A DNA stretch of 45,303 nt from Burkholderia sp. Ac-20365 (GTDB taxonomy: Bacteria; Pseudomonadota; Gammaproteobacteria; Burkholderiales; Burkholderiaceae): positions 1 to 45,303 of the forward strand of contig NZ_JAAGPI010000055.1 in the NCBI RefSeq assembly GCF_017104715.1. Reading direction: 5' to 3'. The notes below the pieces were generated by a model. It was not told the origin of the DNA. It did not search any database and worked only from the letters and a program-made list of their open reading frames with translations. Of this stretch, positions 1 through 8,851 are shown one piece after another. The first letter of the stretch is position 1. Each line of letters begins with the position of its first letter. The position numbers were made by a program, and so were the translations under genes.

Positions 1-619
1 CGTCGCCCCTGTGCGGGGCGGCACCTACTTTTCTTTGCCGCGGCAAAGAAAAGTAGGCAAAAGAAAGCCGCTGAACACCGCTAATTCTTGTTCCCGCCTG
101 AGGGCCCCCAACGGGTCCTCCGCTTCACACGACAACCTCTCAGTCACCGCCCGTTGCCAGCGCTTTGAATCGGCGCCTCACCCGCTTCACGCTCCCGCGT
201 CGCCACACGCGCGATCAAATCACCCACGTTCTATAGCGGCAAACTGTGTGTCGGCTTTCGCGGCGTATGCGCTTCACTCCGGACTGAAAAACACGATCGG
301 TGTCGTAAGAGCGCTGACGTTTGCAGCACTACGACCTACACACAGTTTGCCACCTGGGCGGCCGTAACCATTCGCTGCCGTTTGCTGCGCTACGGGTGCT
401 TGAAGTGGGTGAGGCGCCTGTTCGCAGCGCTGGCAACGGGCATTGAAAGGCAGAACGCCGATTGAGGCGGAGGAACTGTTGGGGCCCTCAGGCGGAGGTC
501 AAGAACGGGCGGTGTTAGCCCGCTTTCTTTGCTTACTTTCTTTGCGGCGGCAAAGAAAGTAAGTGCCGCCCCGCACAGGGGCAACGCCTGAAGCACGAAG
601 GCAAATCGCGGATGCCAGC
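1..619 (+). repeat. Dispersed nested-palindromic repeat, copy 1 (left end truncated by window)
   Basis: This is one of four related ~650-bp elements in the window. The left arm carries GCCCC-TGTGC-GGGGC, then a perfect 34-bp palindrome at 24-57 centred on GCCGCGGC. The right arm carries the inverted counterpart, with CTTTGC and GCAAAG arms around GGCG near 540-565, and ends in GCGGATGCCAGC at 619. Near the centre, GGCAAACTGTGTGT (238-251) and ACACACAGTTTGCC (338-351) are inverted repeats. Short ORFs across the element are products of the repeat sequence and I do not call them genes. It has the same orientation as copy 3. No transposase is present, so a non-autonomous element is possible but unproven. 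Confidence 0.85.
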
Positions 620-662
620 GCAAACACAAGCAAACCACCCAGCGTCTGCAAGACAAAAAAAC

Positions 663-3008
663 CTACTTCCATGCATACCTCAACCCCACCCAAACCCCTC
701 TCGGCGCACCAATCCCAAGAAACTGCTCATTAGTAACCCCACCCGGATCAAAAGTATGATTGGGCCCATTAAAAAAATTCTCGCCAAGAATCGCAAAACT
801 CGAATACCGCTTGTTAAGCAGATTCTTGACAGTAGCAAACACCTGAAGCTGCTTCGTAACGTTGTAAGTCGTATCGAGGTCGATCAAAAAATACCCGGCA
901 ACAGTGCCATTTACATCCTGATTATCCTCGTCACCCCGCGCAAAAATACTGCCCCGATAGGTAAGATTCGTGCCGATATTCCATGCCGGAATCGGCGTGT
1001 AATCGACGCGCACCTTCACCGTATTCTGCGGAATACCCGGAATGCGATCACCAGGCTTCACGGTAATGTTGCCATTCGCATCCGCGCTCGAATTGCTCGC
1101 GCTGCTTTCGGTCCACGTCGACTGATACGTCGCGTCGATATAGCTATAACTCGCACTCACGCCAATCTTGCCGTACTTCGTGCGGCCCGCGAGTTCGAAA
1201 CCCTGACGGCGCGTCTTGCCGACGTTCTGAAAATATCCCAACGTACTCGCCGCGCCATTGGCACTGATGAACTGGATATCATCGTCGAGCGTCGTTCGAT
1301 ACAGCGCCGCGCTCCAAGATGTATTGGCGCCAATTTTTCCGCGCGCGCCGACCTCGAACGTCTTCGAAATCACCGGCTTCAGCGACGGGTCCGCAATAAA
1401 GTCATTCGGCAGCGAGCACGGCGCATCCGGGTCCGCGCACGCGAGTTCAATCGATGTCGGCGAACGCATGCCTTCGTTGTACGTGAAGTACGCAGTGAGC
1501 GTATCGGTCGGATTGTAGGTAATGCCAACAGCAGGATTGAAGCGCGAAAACACATGCCGTCCATCGAGCAGCGGCTGCACGCCGCTCTCATCGCCGATCG
1601 TCGTGCGTGACCAGTTGTAGCGGCCCGCGAACGTCAAGGCCCATTGATCGGTGAACGAGAAAGTATCGGTGAAATAGATGCCGTAGGTTTCGTTGCGCGT
1701 CTTCGCGTCCGTGGTCGGTTCGAACGGACCGGTGCCGATGGTCGCGCGCGTGTCGGTGAAAGTCGCGTCCTGCGTCGATTGCGTGAAATGGGTATTCGCG
1801 AGATCGGCGGCTACGCCGAGCGTCAGTTCATTGCGCTTGCCGAACAGATTCTGCAACAACGCCAGTTGCAGACTGCCGCCATAGCTCTGCGTGAACACGG
1901 TCGACTGCAAGTTCGTGGCGGGCGGCACATCATCGTCATCGTCGCCGGGGTCGAAATCGTCGTTGACGTTGCTGCTCGTGTTCGTGTTGCGGTAATGGCG
2001 ATAGTAGAGCGTGCCGCTCAACTGCACGTTGGGCGTGAAATAGTGCTCGCCCGCAATCGTCAGATAGCCGACCGTATTGTGGTTCTGATCGGGAAACGTG
2101 TACGCCTGATTGCGGTTGTCGAGAAACGAGCGCGGAATCGTCTGCGAGCCGTCGAGTGTGTTGTCCGCACCGCCGCCGGATATTGACAATGTGGTGTCGC
2201 CATCGTGGTAGCGCAGTTTGCCGAATGCCTGACGCAAGCGGCTGCCGTTGTGATCGGCCCAGCCGTCGTCGTTGGTCGCGTTGGCAGTGAAGTAGTAGTC
2301 GAGATTGCTGCCTATTACGCCGCCTTGCTGGATCTGTGCGCTCTTGCGTCCGAACGACCCGCCGCTGATCTCCGCTTCGCCGCCGGGTGAATTGCTGCCG
2401 TTCTTCGTCGTGATCGCAATCGCACCGCCCAGTGTATTGAGGCCGAAGGTCGGATTGGAGCCGGGAATCAGCTGGATCGTATCGATCGCGGCCTGCGGTA
2501 TCAGATCCCAGTTGACGACGTCGCCGAACGGCTCGTTAATCCGCACGCCATCCATGAAGACCGACAAACCCTGCGGCGTGCCGAGCAGCGGCGACGCGGT
2601 AAAGCCGCGATAGTTGATGTCCATCTGCGAAGGGTTGCCCTGCGCGTCGTTGATATCGACGCTTTGCAGATTGCTCGAGAAGTAGTCCGTCAACGTGTTC
2701 GGATGCTGCTGGTCGATCTCGCGTCCGCGTATGGTCTGCACGTTGGCGGGCACCAGTTCGATCGCGGTGCCGATGCCGATCAGCGGCGTCGTGCCGATCA
2801 CGAGAATCGACGGCATCTCGGCTTCCTGCGTCGTGTTCTGCGCGGTCTGCTGCACGTCGGCGGACGGCGTCGCTTCAGGGGGCGTCGTGGCGTCCTGTGC
2901 CCATGCTGCTGCGCACAGGCTCGCCAATGCACTGCTGAATACCAGCTTGAAAGCGCCCTTGCGAGGATGCAAACGGGCGCGTCGCGATTTGCGTCGCGAA
3001 GGTTTCAT
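663..3008 (-). CDS. TonB-dependent outer-membrane receptor, candidate lanthanophore/metal receptor
   Basis: A 781-residue receptor. It has a basic N-terminus and a hydrophobic stretch giving a signal peptide that ends near AAAWA-QD (about residue 37), a TonB-box-like segment (ILVIGTTPL), a plug domain with the NTLGGAIAI motif, and a 22-strand-type barrel ending in a C-terminal aromatic segment (RYAWK). The ATG at 3008 has a GGAGA ribosome site. An extracellular-type loop near residues 348-362 is very acidic and holds five consecutive Asp (D356-D360). Substrate cannot be read from sequence. Linkage to pqq and lanthanide-type xoxF suggests uptake of a lanthanide chelate, as for LutH-type receptors (inference); a siderophore receptor is the alternative. 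The 3' end, near repeat copy 1, shows the G/T skew described in the findings. Confidence 0.85.
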   Translation of the reverse strand: MKPSRRKSRRARLHPRKGAFKLVFSSALASLCAAAWAQDATTPPEATPSADVQQTAQNTTQEAEMPSILVIGTTPLIGIGTAIELVPANVQTIRGREIDQQHPNTLTDYFSSNLQSVDINDAQGNPSQMDINYRGFTASPLLGTPQGLSVFMDGVRINEPFGDVVNWDLIPQAAIDTIQLIPGSNPTFGLNTLGGAIAITTKNGSNSPGGEAEISGGSFGRKSAQIQQGGVIGSNLDYYFTANATNDDGWADHNGSRLRQAFGKLRYHDGDTTLSISGGGADNTLDGSQTIPRSFLDNRNQAYTFPDQNHNTVGYLTIAGEHYFTPNVQLSGTLYYRHYRNTNTSSNVNDDFDPGDDDDDVPPATNLQSTVFTQSYGGSLQLALLQNLFGKRNELTLGVAADLANTHFTQSTQDATFTDTRATIGTGPFEPTTDAKTRNETYGIYFTDTFSFTDQWALTFAGRYNWSRTTIGDESGVQPLLDGRHVFSRFNPAVGITYNPTDTLTAYFTYNEGMRSPTSIELACADPDAPCSLPNDFIADPSLKPVISKTFEVGARGKIGANTSWSAALYRTTLDDDIQFISANGAASTLGYFQNVGKTRRQGFELAGRTKYGKIGVSASYSYIDATYQSTWTESSASNSSADANGNITVKPGDRIPGIPQNTVKVRVDYTPIPAWNIGTNLTYRGSIFARGDEDNQDVNGTVAGYFLIDLDTTYNVTKQLQVFATVKNLLNKRYSSFAILGENFFNGPNHTFDPGGVTNEQFLGIGAPRGVWVGLRYAWK

Positions 3009-3120
3009 CGTTGTCGTCTCCGGCAGGTTGTTTTAGCCTTATGTCGGCGGCGTTGTCGCGGGCTGCGCATGCTTGCCCCGTGTCGCTTGACCGTTGTCTG
3101 AAGCGTCGCACAGGAAGGAC

Positions 3121-3166
3121 GGGAATTGCCCGGGAAGCTTTCCCGATTCTTTCGGGAGGCGTTCCC
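3121..3166. promoter_or_regulatory. GGGAA/TTCCC repeat cluster in the divergent promoter region
   Basis: The 231-bp region between the receptor (leftward) and the histidine kinase (rightward) contains GGGAA at 3121 and 3132 and TTCCC at 3140 and 3162. The spacings (11 and 22 bp for like motifs) match helical turns. The central pair GGGAA-GCT-TTCCC is a perfect dyad with a 3-bp spacer. This could be an operator for the neighbouring response regulator or another factor controlling both genes. I could not place -35/-10 elements with confidence. Confidence 0.35.
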
Positions 3167-3239
3167 AAACATACAAAAAGCAACGTATAAAGCGCTCATC
3201 CGATGAGTAGAATGATTTACTGCCTCCATCGATACGCTC

Positions 3240-4343
3240 ATGCCCGAAGCTCTCTCTTCAGTCAGACCAGTGGACGCCAAACCGGACCAGCGGCACGCAA
3301 CGGCAAATCGCGCAGATGGCGCGCAACGGCCCGCAGCCGCTACGAACGCGGCCGCGCGTGGCGCGGAGTCGCGCTCCGTCGCGTGGCGGGACTTTCTGTG
3401 CGTCGTGGTGTTGACGGTGATCGTCGGCGTGCTGTGCTCGGCTTTCGACGTCAGCGAACTCGCGTACCGCTGGAGCCGCCGTGCCGAGCGCTATCAGCTC
3501 GACGAACTGCCCGTCACGCTGTTCGTGCTCGCAGCGGGCCTCGCGTGGTTCTCCTGGCGGCGCTATCGGGATTCGCAGAAGGAATTGCAGCGGCGGCGCG
3601 TGGCCGAAGAAGAAGCCGCGCGGCTTCTGGCTGAGAACCGCCGGCTCGCGAGCCAGGTGATCGAAGCGCAGGAAGCGGAGCGCCGTCATCTCGCGCGTGA
3701 ATTGCACGACGAACTGGGGCAGTACCTGAATGCAATTGCACTCGACGCGGCGCGCATACGCGACCTGTCCACACAAGGGGACGAGGTTCACCGCGCATCG
3801 CTGGCTGTGATGCAGAGCGCGGGCTTCGTCTACCGTCAGATCGGCGGGATGATCCGCAAGCTGCGACCCATTGGCCTCGACGAACTTGGCCTGCCGAGCG
3901 CGCTCGAACATTGTGTGGAAGGCTGGCGCGAGCGGCTGCCCGACGCATCGTTCAAGCTGACTATCGACGGCGATTTCGACGGCTTCACCGATGCCCTCAA
4001 CATCACGCTCTACCGGCTGGTGCAGGAAGCGCTGACGAACGTGTCGAAGTTCGCGCGCGAATCGAATGTCGAAATCTATCTGGTGAGGGCGCCCGCTGAC
4101 AGTAAGCGCGGTGGCGAGATCGTCGTCACAGTCGCCGACGACGGTCCAGGTCTCGATCTGTCGAAGCCGCGCAGCGGGCTAGGGCTGATCGGCATGCGCG
4201 AACGCGTCGAGGCGCTCGCCGGCGAGTTCCATGTCGCAAGTGAACCGGGGCGCGGCTTTCTGCTCTGCGCGCGCGTGCCGACTCAGCTTGGGCTGCCCGA
4301 ACCGAGCGCTTCCATCGCGCCCGGCGAGCCGAAAAGCTCGTGA
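3240..4343 (+). CDS. NarX/UhpB-type sensor histidine kinase
   Basis: A 367-residue membrane sensor. Two hydrophobic segments near residues 52-69 and 92-106 flank a short, probably periplasmic loop. A coiled-coil linker follows (QKELQRRRVAEEEAARLLAENR), then a HisKA_3 dimerisation domain with ELHDELGQ (phospho-acceptor His156) and a HATPase_c domain with NVSKFA (N box), DDGPGLD and GLGLIGMRERV. This architecture pairs with NarL-type regulators such as the one encoded next to it on the other strand. The two genes converge and share 61 bp at their 3' ends. By position it may control PQQ or alcohol oxidation genes, as ExaD/ExaE-type systems do (inference). The signal is unknown; no large sensory domain is present. 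Confidence 0.88.
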   Translation: MPEALSSVRPVDAKPDQRHATANRADGAQRPAAATNAAARGAESRSVAWRDFLCVVVLTVIVGVLCSAFDVSELAYRWSRRAERYQLDELPVTLFVLAAGLAWFSWRRYRDSQKELQRRRVAEEEAARLLAENRRLASQVIEAQEAERRHLARELHDELGQYLNAIALDAARIRDLSTQGDEVHRASLAVMQSAGFVYRQIGGMIRKLRPIGLDELGLPSALEHCVEGWRERLPDASFKLTIDGDFDGFTDALNITLYRLVQEALTNVSKFARESNVEIYLVRAPADSKRGGEIVVTVADDGPGLDLSKPRSGLGLIGMRERVEALAGEFHVASEPGRGFLLCARVPTQLGLPEPSASIAPGEPKSS

Positions 4344-4999
4344 GGCGATGCAAGCTCGGAGAACTGCAGGCCGAGCCGCTGCGCGATCTGCACGAGTTGC
4401 ACGCCATTGTTCGCGCCGAACTTCTGCCGGATCGCCGACTGATGGTTTGCAATCGTCTTCTGGCTGAGTCCAAGCCGCTCCGCAATCACGGGCAACGTAT
4501 AGCCCTGCACGAGCAGGCGCAGCACTTCGAATTCGCGCGCGGACAACTGCCGTCCCGGTGGCCCTTCGCTGTACATCGTCCGTAGCGCGAGCGCGTGCGA
4601 GACATCCGCGCTCAGATAGCGCACACGCCGCGCGACCGCGCGCACCGCTTCGACGAGCACATCGGGCGCACTTGCCTTGGTCACATAGCCGCACGCGCCG
4701 GCATCGAATGCGCGGCGTACGAATAGCGTCTCTTCATGCACGCTGAAAATCAGCACGCAAGCGTCGGGCTCGCGCGCGAGCATGCGCCGCATCGCTTCGA
4801 TGCCGCTCGCGCCCGGCAGCGCGAGATCCATCACGACGACATCGGGCTGCAACGCGCAGAAGCGCTGATACGCCTGCGTCGCATCGCCGGCTTCGCCTGC
4901 GACGCGCACATCGGGGCTCAGTTCGAGCAGCCTGCGGTAGCCTTCGCGCACGACGGCATGATCGTCGACGAGAAGCACGGAAATAGCGGGCGTCGTCAT
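4283..4999 (-). CDS. NarL/LuxR-family response regulator
   Basis: A 238-residue regulator. The receiver domain has acidic residues D12/D13, phospho-acceptor D58 in VVVMDLALPG and K108. A LuxR-type helix-turn-helix lies at about residues 150-215 (LSAREFEVLRLL...IAERLGLSQKTIANHQSAIRQKFG). Its ATG overlaps the pqqE stop codon as ATGA, so it is the last gene of the leftward fhc-cytochrome-pqq run and is probably translationally coupled to pqqE. Its 3' end overlaps the convergent kinase gene by 61 bp. A role in regulating pqq, xox or other alcohol dehydrogenase genes is inferred from position only. Confidence 0.9.
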   Translation of the reverse strand: MTTPAISVLLVDDHAVVREGYRRLLELSPDVRVAGEAGDATQAYQRFCALQPDVVVMDLALPGASGIEAMRRMLAREPDACVLIFSVHEETLFVRRAFDAGACGYVTKASAPDVLVEAVRAVARRVRYLSADVSHALALRTMYSEGPPGRQLSAREFEVLRLLVQGYTLPVIAERLGLSQKTIANHQSAIRQKFGANNGVQLVQIAQRLGLQFSELASPHELFGSPGAMEALGSGSPS

Positions 5000-6231
5000 G
5001 ATCGCGTTCCCTCAGGATGGGGCGTCGCTGTGACCTCGCGCGGTGCGTGCTGTGCGGTTGCGTCGGCGCTGAGGCGTTTCGAGTTGGCGTCGTTGCGGAA
5101 CGTGACAGGCTGCTCGTTGGGCGCAAGCGTCGCCGGACGCTGAGCGGCCTCACGCACGACTTGCACGACCTGCTCGTGATGCGCAGACTTGTCGCAGACG
5201 GGATCGGCATTGGCGGCGTCCTGCGTCAGCAGATACGCCTGACAACGGCAGCCGCCAAGGTCTTTGGTCTTTTCTTCGCAGCTTCGGCACGGCTCCTTCA
5301 TCCACTCGAAGCCGCGAAAGCGGTTGAAGGCATCGCTGTCGTACCAGATGTGTTCGAGCGGCGTGTCCTTCACGTTAGGAAACGTGAGGCCCGGCAACGA
5401 GCGCGCGGAGTGGCAGGGCAGCGCGGCACCATCGGGTGCGATGCCGAGAAACACCGAGCCCCAGCCGTTCATGCAGCGTTTGGGCCGCGTCTCGAAGTAG
5501 TCGGGTACGACAAAGAAGATCTTGCAGCGGTTGCCGATCTCCTTTCTATACCGTTCGACCACGGCTTCCGCTTCGCGCAACTGTTCGGCTGTCGGCATCA
5601 GTTGTGCGCGGTTCGCGTGCGCCCAGCCGTAGTATTGCGTGTTCGCCAGCTCCAGATATTCGGCGCCCATTGCCAGCGCCATGTCGATGATCTTGTCGAC
5701 ATGCGGCAGGTTGTAGCGATGCAGCACGCAGTTCAGTACCATCGGAAAGCCATGTGCCTTGATCGAACGCGCGACGCGGTTTTTCAGGTCGAAGGTGCGG
5801 GTGCTGCTCAGGAAGTCATTGAGTTCCTGTGTCGAGTCCTGGAACGACAACTGGATATGATCGAGTCCGTTTGCCTTCAGCGTATCGAGCCGCTTTTCCG
5901 TCAGCCCGACACCCGACGTGATGAGATTTGTATAAAAGCCTAGCCTGCGCGCTTCGGCGACGAGTTCTTCGAGATCGTCGCGCATCAGCGGTTCGCCGCC
6001 GGAAAAACCGAGTTGCGCAGCACCGAGCTTGCGCGCCTGTTGCAGCACGTCGATCCATTGCGCGGTGCTCAACTCGTTGTTATGACTCGTGTAATCGACC
6101 GGGTTGTAGCAGAACGCACAATGCAGCGGGCAACGGTACGTCAGTTCAGCGAGCAGCCACAACGGTGGCCCCACGCTGCTGCGCGCGGCGTGTTGCGCTT
6201 GCTCCTGTGTGGGTGTCGAAAGGTCGGTCAT
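4996..6231 (-). CDS. pqqE: PqqE, radical SAM PqqA peptide cyclase
   Basis: Forms the C-C bond between the conserved Glu and Tyr of PqqA, the first step of PQQ synthesis, working with PqqD. At 411 residues it has the radical SAM motif C34-x3-C38-x2-C41 (CPLHCAFCYNP) near the N-terminus and SPASM-type cysteines in the C-terminal half (RCMNGWGS, LPCHSA, CRSCEEKTKDLGGCRCQA, PVCDKS). The start at 6231 lies 4 bp after pqqD; the longer open frame upstream runs through pqqD and lacks family similarity. A tail of ~45 residues after the last Cys cluster is unremarkable. The stop overlaps the response regulator start. Confidence 0.96.
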   Translation of the reverse strand: MTDLSTPTQEQAQHAARSSVGPPLWLLAELTYRCPLHCAFCYNPVDYTSHNNELSTAQWIDVLQQARKLGAAQLGFSGGEPLMRDDLEELVAEARRLGFYTNLITSGVGLTEKRLDTLKANGLDHIQLSFQDSTQELNDFLSSTRTFDLKNRVARSIKAHGFPMVLNCVLHRYNLPHVDKIIDMALAMGAEYLELANTQYYGWAHANRAQLMPTAEQLREAEAVVERYRKEIGNRCKIFFVVPDYFETRPKRCMNGWGSVFLGIAPDGAALPCHSARSLPGLTFPNVKDTPLEHIWYDSDAFNRFRGFEWMKEPCRSCEEKTKDLGGCRCQAYLLTQDAANADPVCDKSAHHEQVVQVVREAAQRPATLAPNEQPVTFRNDANSKRLSADATAQHAPREVTATPHPEGTRS

Positions 6232-6235
6232 CCTG

Positions 6236-6520
6236 TCACTCCAGCCAGCCACGCGAGCGCGCGTGCTCGATGAAAATTTCGACTTCGGGCGCGAGGCCCT
6301 GCGCGTTGAACGCCGCTTCGAGTTCTGCCACCAGCGTCGGCACATCGCGCGTGCCGTCGCAGCGCAACAGGATCTGCGCAGCGCTCTGGTTCAGCTTCAC
6401 CATGCCTTCGGGATACAGCAGCACGTGCGCGTCCTGCGCCGGCTCCCATTGCAGGCGAAACAGGCTGCTCAGTTTCGGGCCGCGTTTATCCGTGGCTTGC
6501 GCATTGTCTTGAGTATTCAT
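6236..6520 (-). CDS. pqqD: PqqD, PqqA peptide chaperone
   Basis: A 94-residue member of the PqqD family, which binds PqqA and presents it to PqqE. Visible features are the LLYPEGMVKLNQSAAQIL strand-helix region and the C-terminal helices with FIEHARSRGWLE. Its ATG overlaps the pqqC stop by 4 bp and pqqE begins 4 bp downstream, so the three genes are tightly coupled. In many alphaproteobacteria pqqC and pqqD are fused; here they are separate. Confidence 0.95.
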   Translation of the reverse strand: MNTQDNAQATDKRGPKLSSLFRLQWEPAQDAHVLLYPEGMVKLNQSAAQILLRCDGTRDVPTLVAELEAAFNAQGLAPEVEIFIEHARSRGWLE

Positions 6521-7224
6521 GCCGGGAACGCCTTTTCGATCGCGTCGAGCATCGTCCAGAGAATGTCGAGCTTGAATTGCAGAATGTCGAGCGCGCGTTC
6601 CTGCTGCTCGCGCGTGCGGAAATGATCGAGCGTGACAGCGAGGCCATGTTCGACATCGCGCTGCGCGAGCGAAATACGCGAGCGGAAATACGCAAGGCCT
6701 TCAGGCTTGATCCACGGATAATGCTCGGGCCACGTCGACAGCCGGTCCTTGTGAATCTGCGGCGCGAAGATCTCCGTGAGCGACGAGCACACGGCTTCCT
6801 GCCACGGCGCGCGGCGCGCGAAATTCACGTAGGCATCTACGGCGAAGCGCACGCCCGGCACCACATGTTCTAGCGACCACAATTCATCGCGCGACAATCC
6901 GACCGCATCGCCCAGACGCGCCCACGTTTCGATGCCGCCTTCGTCTTCGCCATAACCGTCGTGATCGAGAATGCGCAGCACCCAGCGGCGGCGCGTTTCG
7001 CGGTCGGGGCAATTCGACAGCACGGCCGCATCCTTCAGCGGAATGTTGATCTGATAGTAGAAGCGGTTCGCGACCCAGCCGCGAATCTGCTCGCGCGAGC
7101 ATCCGCCGCTGTTCATCTTCACGTTGAACGGGTGATGGATGTGATACGCCTGTCCCTTCGCACGCAACTGTGCTTCGAATTCGTCGCGGGTCCATGCCGG
7201 GCCGATGTTGCCTTTGAAACTCAT
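6517..7224 (-). CDS. pqqC: PqqC, pyrroloquinoline-quinone synthase
   Basis: The cofactor-free oxidase that catalyses the final ring closure and eight-electron oxidation to PQQ. The 235-residue length is normal for the family. Characteristic segments are AYHIHHPFNVKMNSG, WVANRFYYQINIPLKDAA, ILDHDGYG and PWIKPEGLAYFR, which carry His and Tyr residues of the family active site. The ATG at 7224 lies 41 bp after pqqB, and the stop overlaps pqqD. Confidence 0.96.
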   Translation of the reverse strand: MSFKGNIGPAWTRDEFEAQLRAKGQAYHIHHPFNVKMNSGGCSREQIRGWVANRFYYQINIPLKDAAVLSNCPDRETRRRWVLRILDHDGYGEDEGGIETWARLGDAVGLSRDELWSLEHVVPGVRFAVDAYVNFARRAPWQEAVCSSLTEIFAPQIHKDRLSTWPEHYPWIKPEGLAYFRSRISLAQRDVEHGLAVTLDHFRTREQQERALDILQFKLDILWTMLDAIEKAFPA

Positions 7225-7265
7225 CGATCGCGTCTCCGTGTCAGTGGCTCAGGTTCACAAAGGGT

Positions 7266-8186
7266 TCACAACTCGAACAGCATTCCGTCGTGTGCGACTT
7301 CGATACCGTGCTCCGCAAGCGTGCGACGCTCGGGGCCGTCGTCGATCAGGATCGGGTTGGTGTTGTTGATATGTATTAGCACCTTTCGCGCGTTGGGCCT
7401 ATCGAGCGAATCCAGCACGTCGATCATGCCGCCCGGACCCGTTTGCGCGAGATGGCCCATATCGGCAGCGGTTTTCTTCGACAGGCCGAGTTCGATCATT
7501 TCGTTGCTGGTCCACGTTGTACCGTCTACGAGCAGCAGATCGGCGCTGCGCATCGCGTCGCGGATATGCGGTTCGAGCACGCCAAGGCCGGGTGCGTAGA
7601 ACACGCGCTTGCCGGAGCCGGGTGCTGTAATCAGCAAGCCAATGTTGTCGCCACGCTGCGGCGCCGCGCGATGCGGCGAGTAGGGCGGCGCCTTGCTCGA
7701 CAGCGGCAGCGCTTCGATACGCACGCCGGGCAGCGCGGCAATCCCGAAGGGACCGGCATCGAGTGCGATGGTGTGGCGCTCGACGCCGCAGTAGTGCGAC
7801 AGGATCGACACGACGGGAAAGCCCGATGACAGGTCTTGCCATACGGCATCGGTTGCATGAAGCGGCAGCGGCGCACTGTTTTCGCGCAGCATCAGCAGGC
7901 CTGTCACGTGATCGATTTGCGCATCCATCAGCAGCACGGCCGCGATGCCCGTGTCGCGTGCATGACGCGCGGGCTGCATTTCAGGGTTCGCGGCGAGCTG
8001 GGCGAGGATATCGGGCGAAGCATTCACGAGCAGCCACGCCACGCCATCGACGCTCACCGCAATCGACGACTGCGTGCGCCGCTGCGCGTTGATCGTGCCT
8101 TTGCGCACGCCATCGCAATTGCGGCAATTGCAGTTCCATTGCGGAAACCCGCCACCCGCCGATGAACCGAGCACCTTGACCTTCAT
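7266..8186 (-). CDS. pqqB: PqqB, metallo-beta-lactamase-fold PQQ biosynthesis protein
   Basis: A 306-residue protein in the range typical for PqqB, an MBL-fold oxygenase-type protein acting on the cross-linked PqqA-derived dipeptide. The N-terminus has LGSSAGGGFPQWNCNCRNC with the C19-x-C21-x2-C24 zinc site of this family. Further features are TQSSIAVS, INASPDI-like VNASPDIL and IHINNTNP near the C-terminus. No pqqA lies directly upstream: the 84 bp to the cytochrome gene contain only an unrelated 24-codon frame. The PqqA gene is at 19849-19923. Confidence 0.96.
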   Translation of the reverse strand: MKVKVLGSSAGGGFPQWNCNCRNCDGVRKGTINAQRRTQSSIAVSVDGVAWLLVNASPDILAQLAANPEMQPARHARDTGIAAVLLMDAQIDHVTGLLMLRENSAPLPLHATDAVWQDLSSGFPVVSILSHYCGVERHTIALDAGPFGIAALPGVRIEALPLSSKAPPYSPHRAAPQRGDNIGLLITAPGSGKRVFYAPGLGVLEPHIRDAMRSADLLLVDGTTWTSNEMIELGLSKKTAADMGHLAQTGPGGMIDVLDSLDRPNARKVLIHINNTNPILIDDGPERRTLAEHGIEVAHDGMLFEL

Positions 8187-8270
8187 CGTCCCCTTGCTCC
8201 CGAAAGTTTCTGCGAAAGTGCCTTGAAAACAGACGTCGATTGATGAGTGTGATGCATCACAACTACAGCA

Positions 8271-8837
8271 TCACGGCAGCATCCTGCGCAGCAGCCCGTC
8301 GCGATCGATCAACTGATGCTTCAGCGCGCCCGTAACGTGCAACGCAATCAGCACGATGAAAACCCATGCAGCGATCTCATGAATGCCGAACCAGAAATGC
8401 CGTAGTTCCTTGTCGTCCCAGCCCCACTTGGGCAGCAGCAAGCCCCAGAAGCGCGTGCCGTACGTATTGAACGACGAACCCAGATAGCCCGTCACCGGCA
8501 TTACGATCATTGCAGCGTATAAAAGAACCTGCGTAGCGCTCGCGGCGGCGCGTTGCCACGCTCGCATCGGCGGCAACGGCGGCCTGCCGGATACCATGAG
8601 AACTCCGATGCGCATCAGCACCAGCAGGAAAACCGTCAAGCCCAGCGACTTGTGAAAGTTGATCAGCACGGCCTTGAACGGCAGGCCGCGCGGCAGTCCG
8701 ACCATATAGAGGCCAACACCCAGCATCGCGATGATGCACACCGCGATCAGCCAGTGCAGCACGATCAGCGCCATGGGAAAGCGCTCGGGCGTTTCCCTGG
8801 CACTGCGCGCAATATCGGTCGAGCGTGTCGCGTTCAT
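8271..8837 (-). CDS. Cytochrome b561-family membrane protein
   Basis: A 188-residue integral membrane di-heme b-type cytochrome, probably passing electrons between quinone and periplasmic donors. It has four hydrophobic helices with His residues in ALIVLHWLIAV, INFHKSLGLTVF, FGIHEIAAWVF and ALHVTGALKH, the usual heme ligand pattern. The start at 8837 is chosen for its AGGGA ribosome site. An ATG at 8855 overlapping the fhcC stop is an alternative, and the far longer upstream frame is spurious. It lies between fhcC and pqqB in the same direction. A link to formaldehyde or alcohol oxidation is an inference from context; superoxide oxidase (CybB-like) activity is another possibility for this family. 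Confidence 0.85.
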   Translation of the reverse strand: MNATRSTDIARSARETPERFPMALIVLHWLIAVCIIAMLGVGLYMVGLPRGLPFKAVLINFHKSLGLTVFLLVLMRIGVLMVSGRPPLPPMRAWQRAAASATQVLLYAAMIVMPVTGYLGSSFNTYGTRFWGLLLPKWGWDDKELRHFWFGIHEIAAWVFIVLIALHVTGALKHQLIDRDGLLRRMLP

Positions 8838-8851
8838 GTCGGTTCCCTCGA

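Noticed and set aside
11..656. ORFs within the repeat, with similar translated peptides in all four copies
   Set aside because: The shared peptides come from the palindromic repeat DNA, appear in several frames and both strands, and lack ribosome sites or domains.
8183..8257. A 24-codon frame directly upstream of pqqB, at the position and length expected for pqqA
   Set aside because: The translation (MHHTHQSTSVFKALSQ and so on) has no Glu-x3-Tyr core and no family resemblance. The true pqqA is at 19849-19923.
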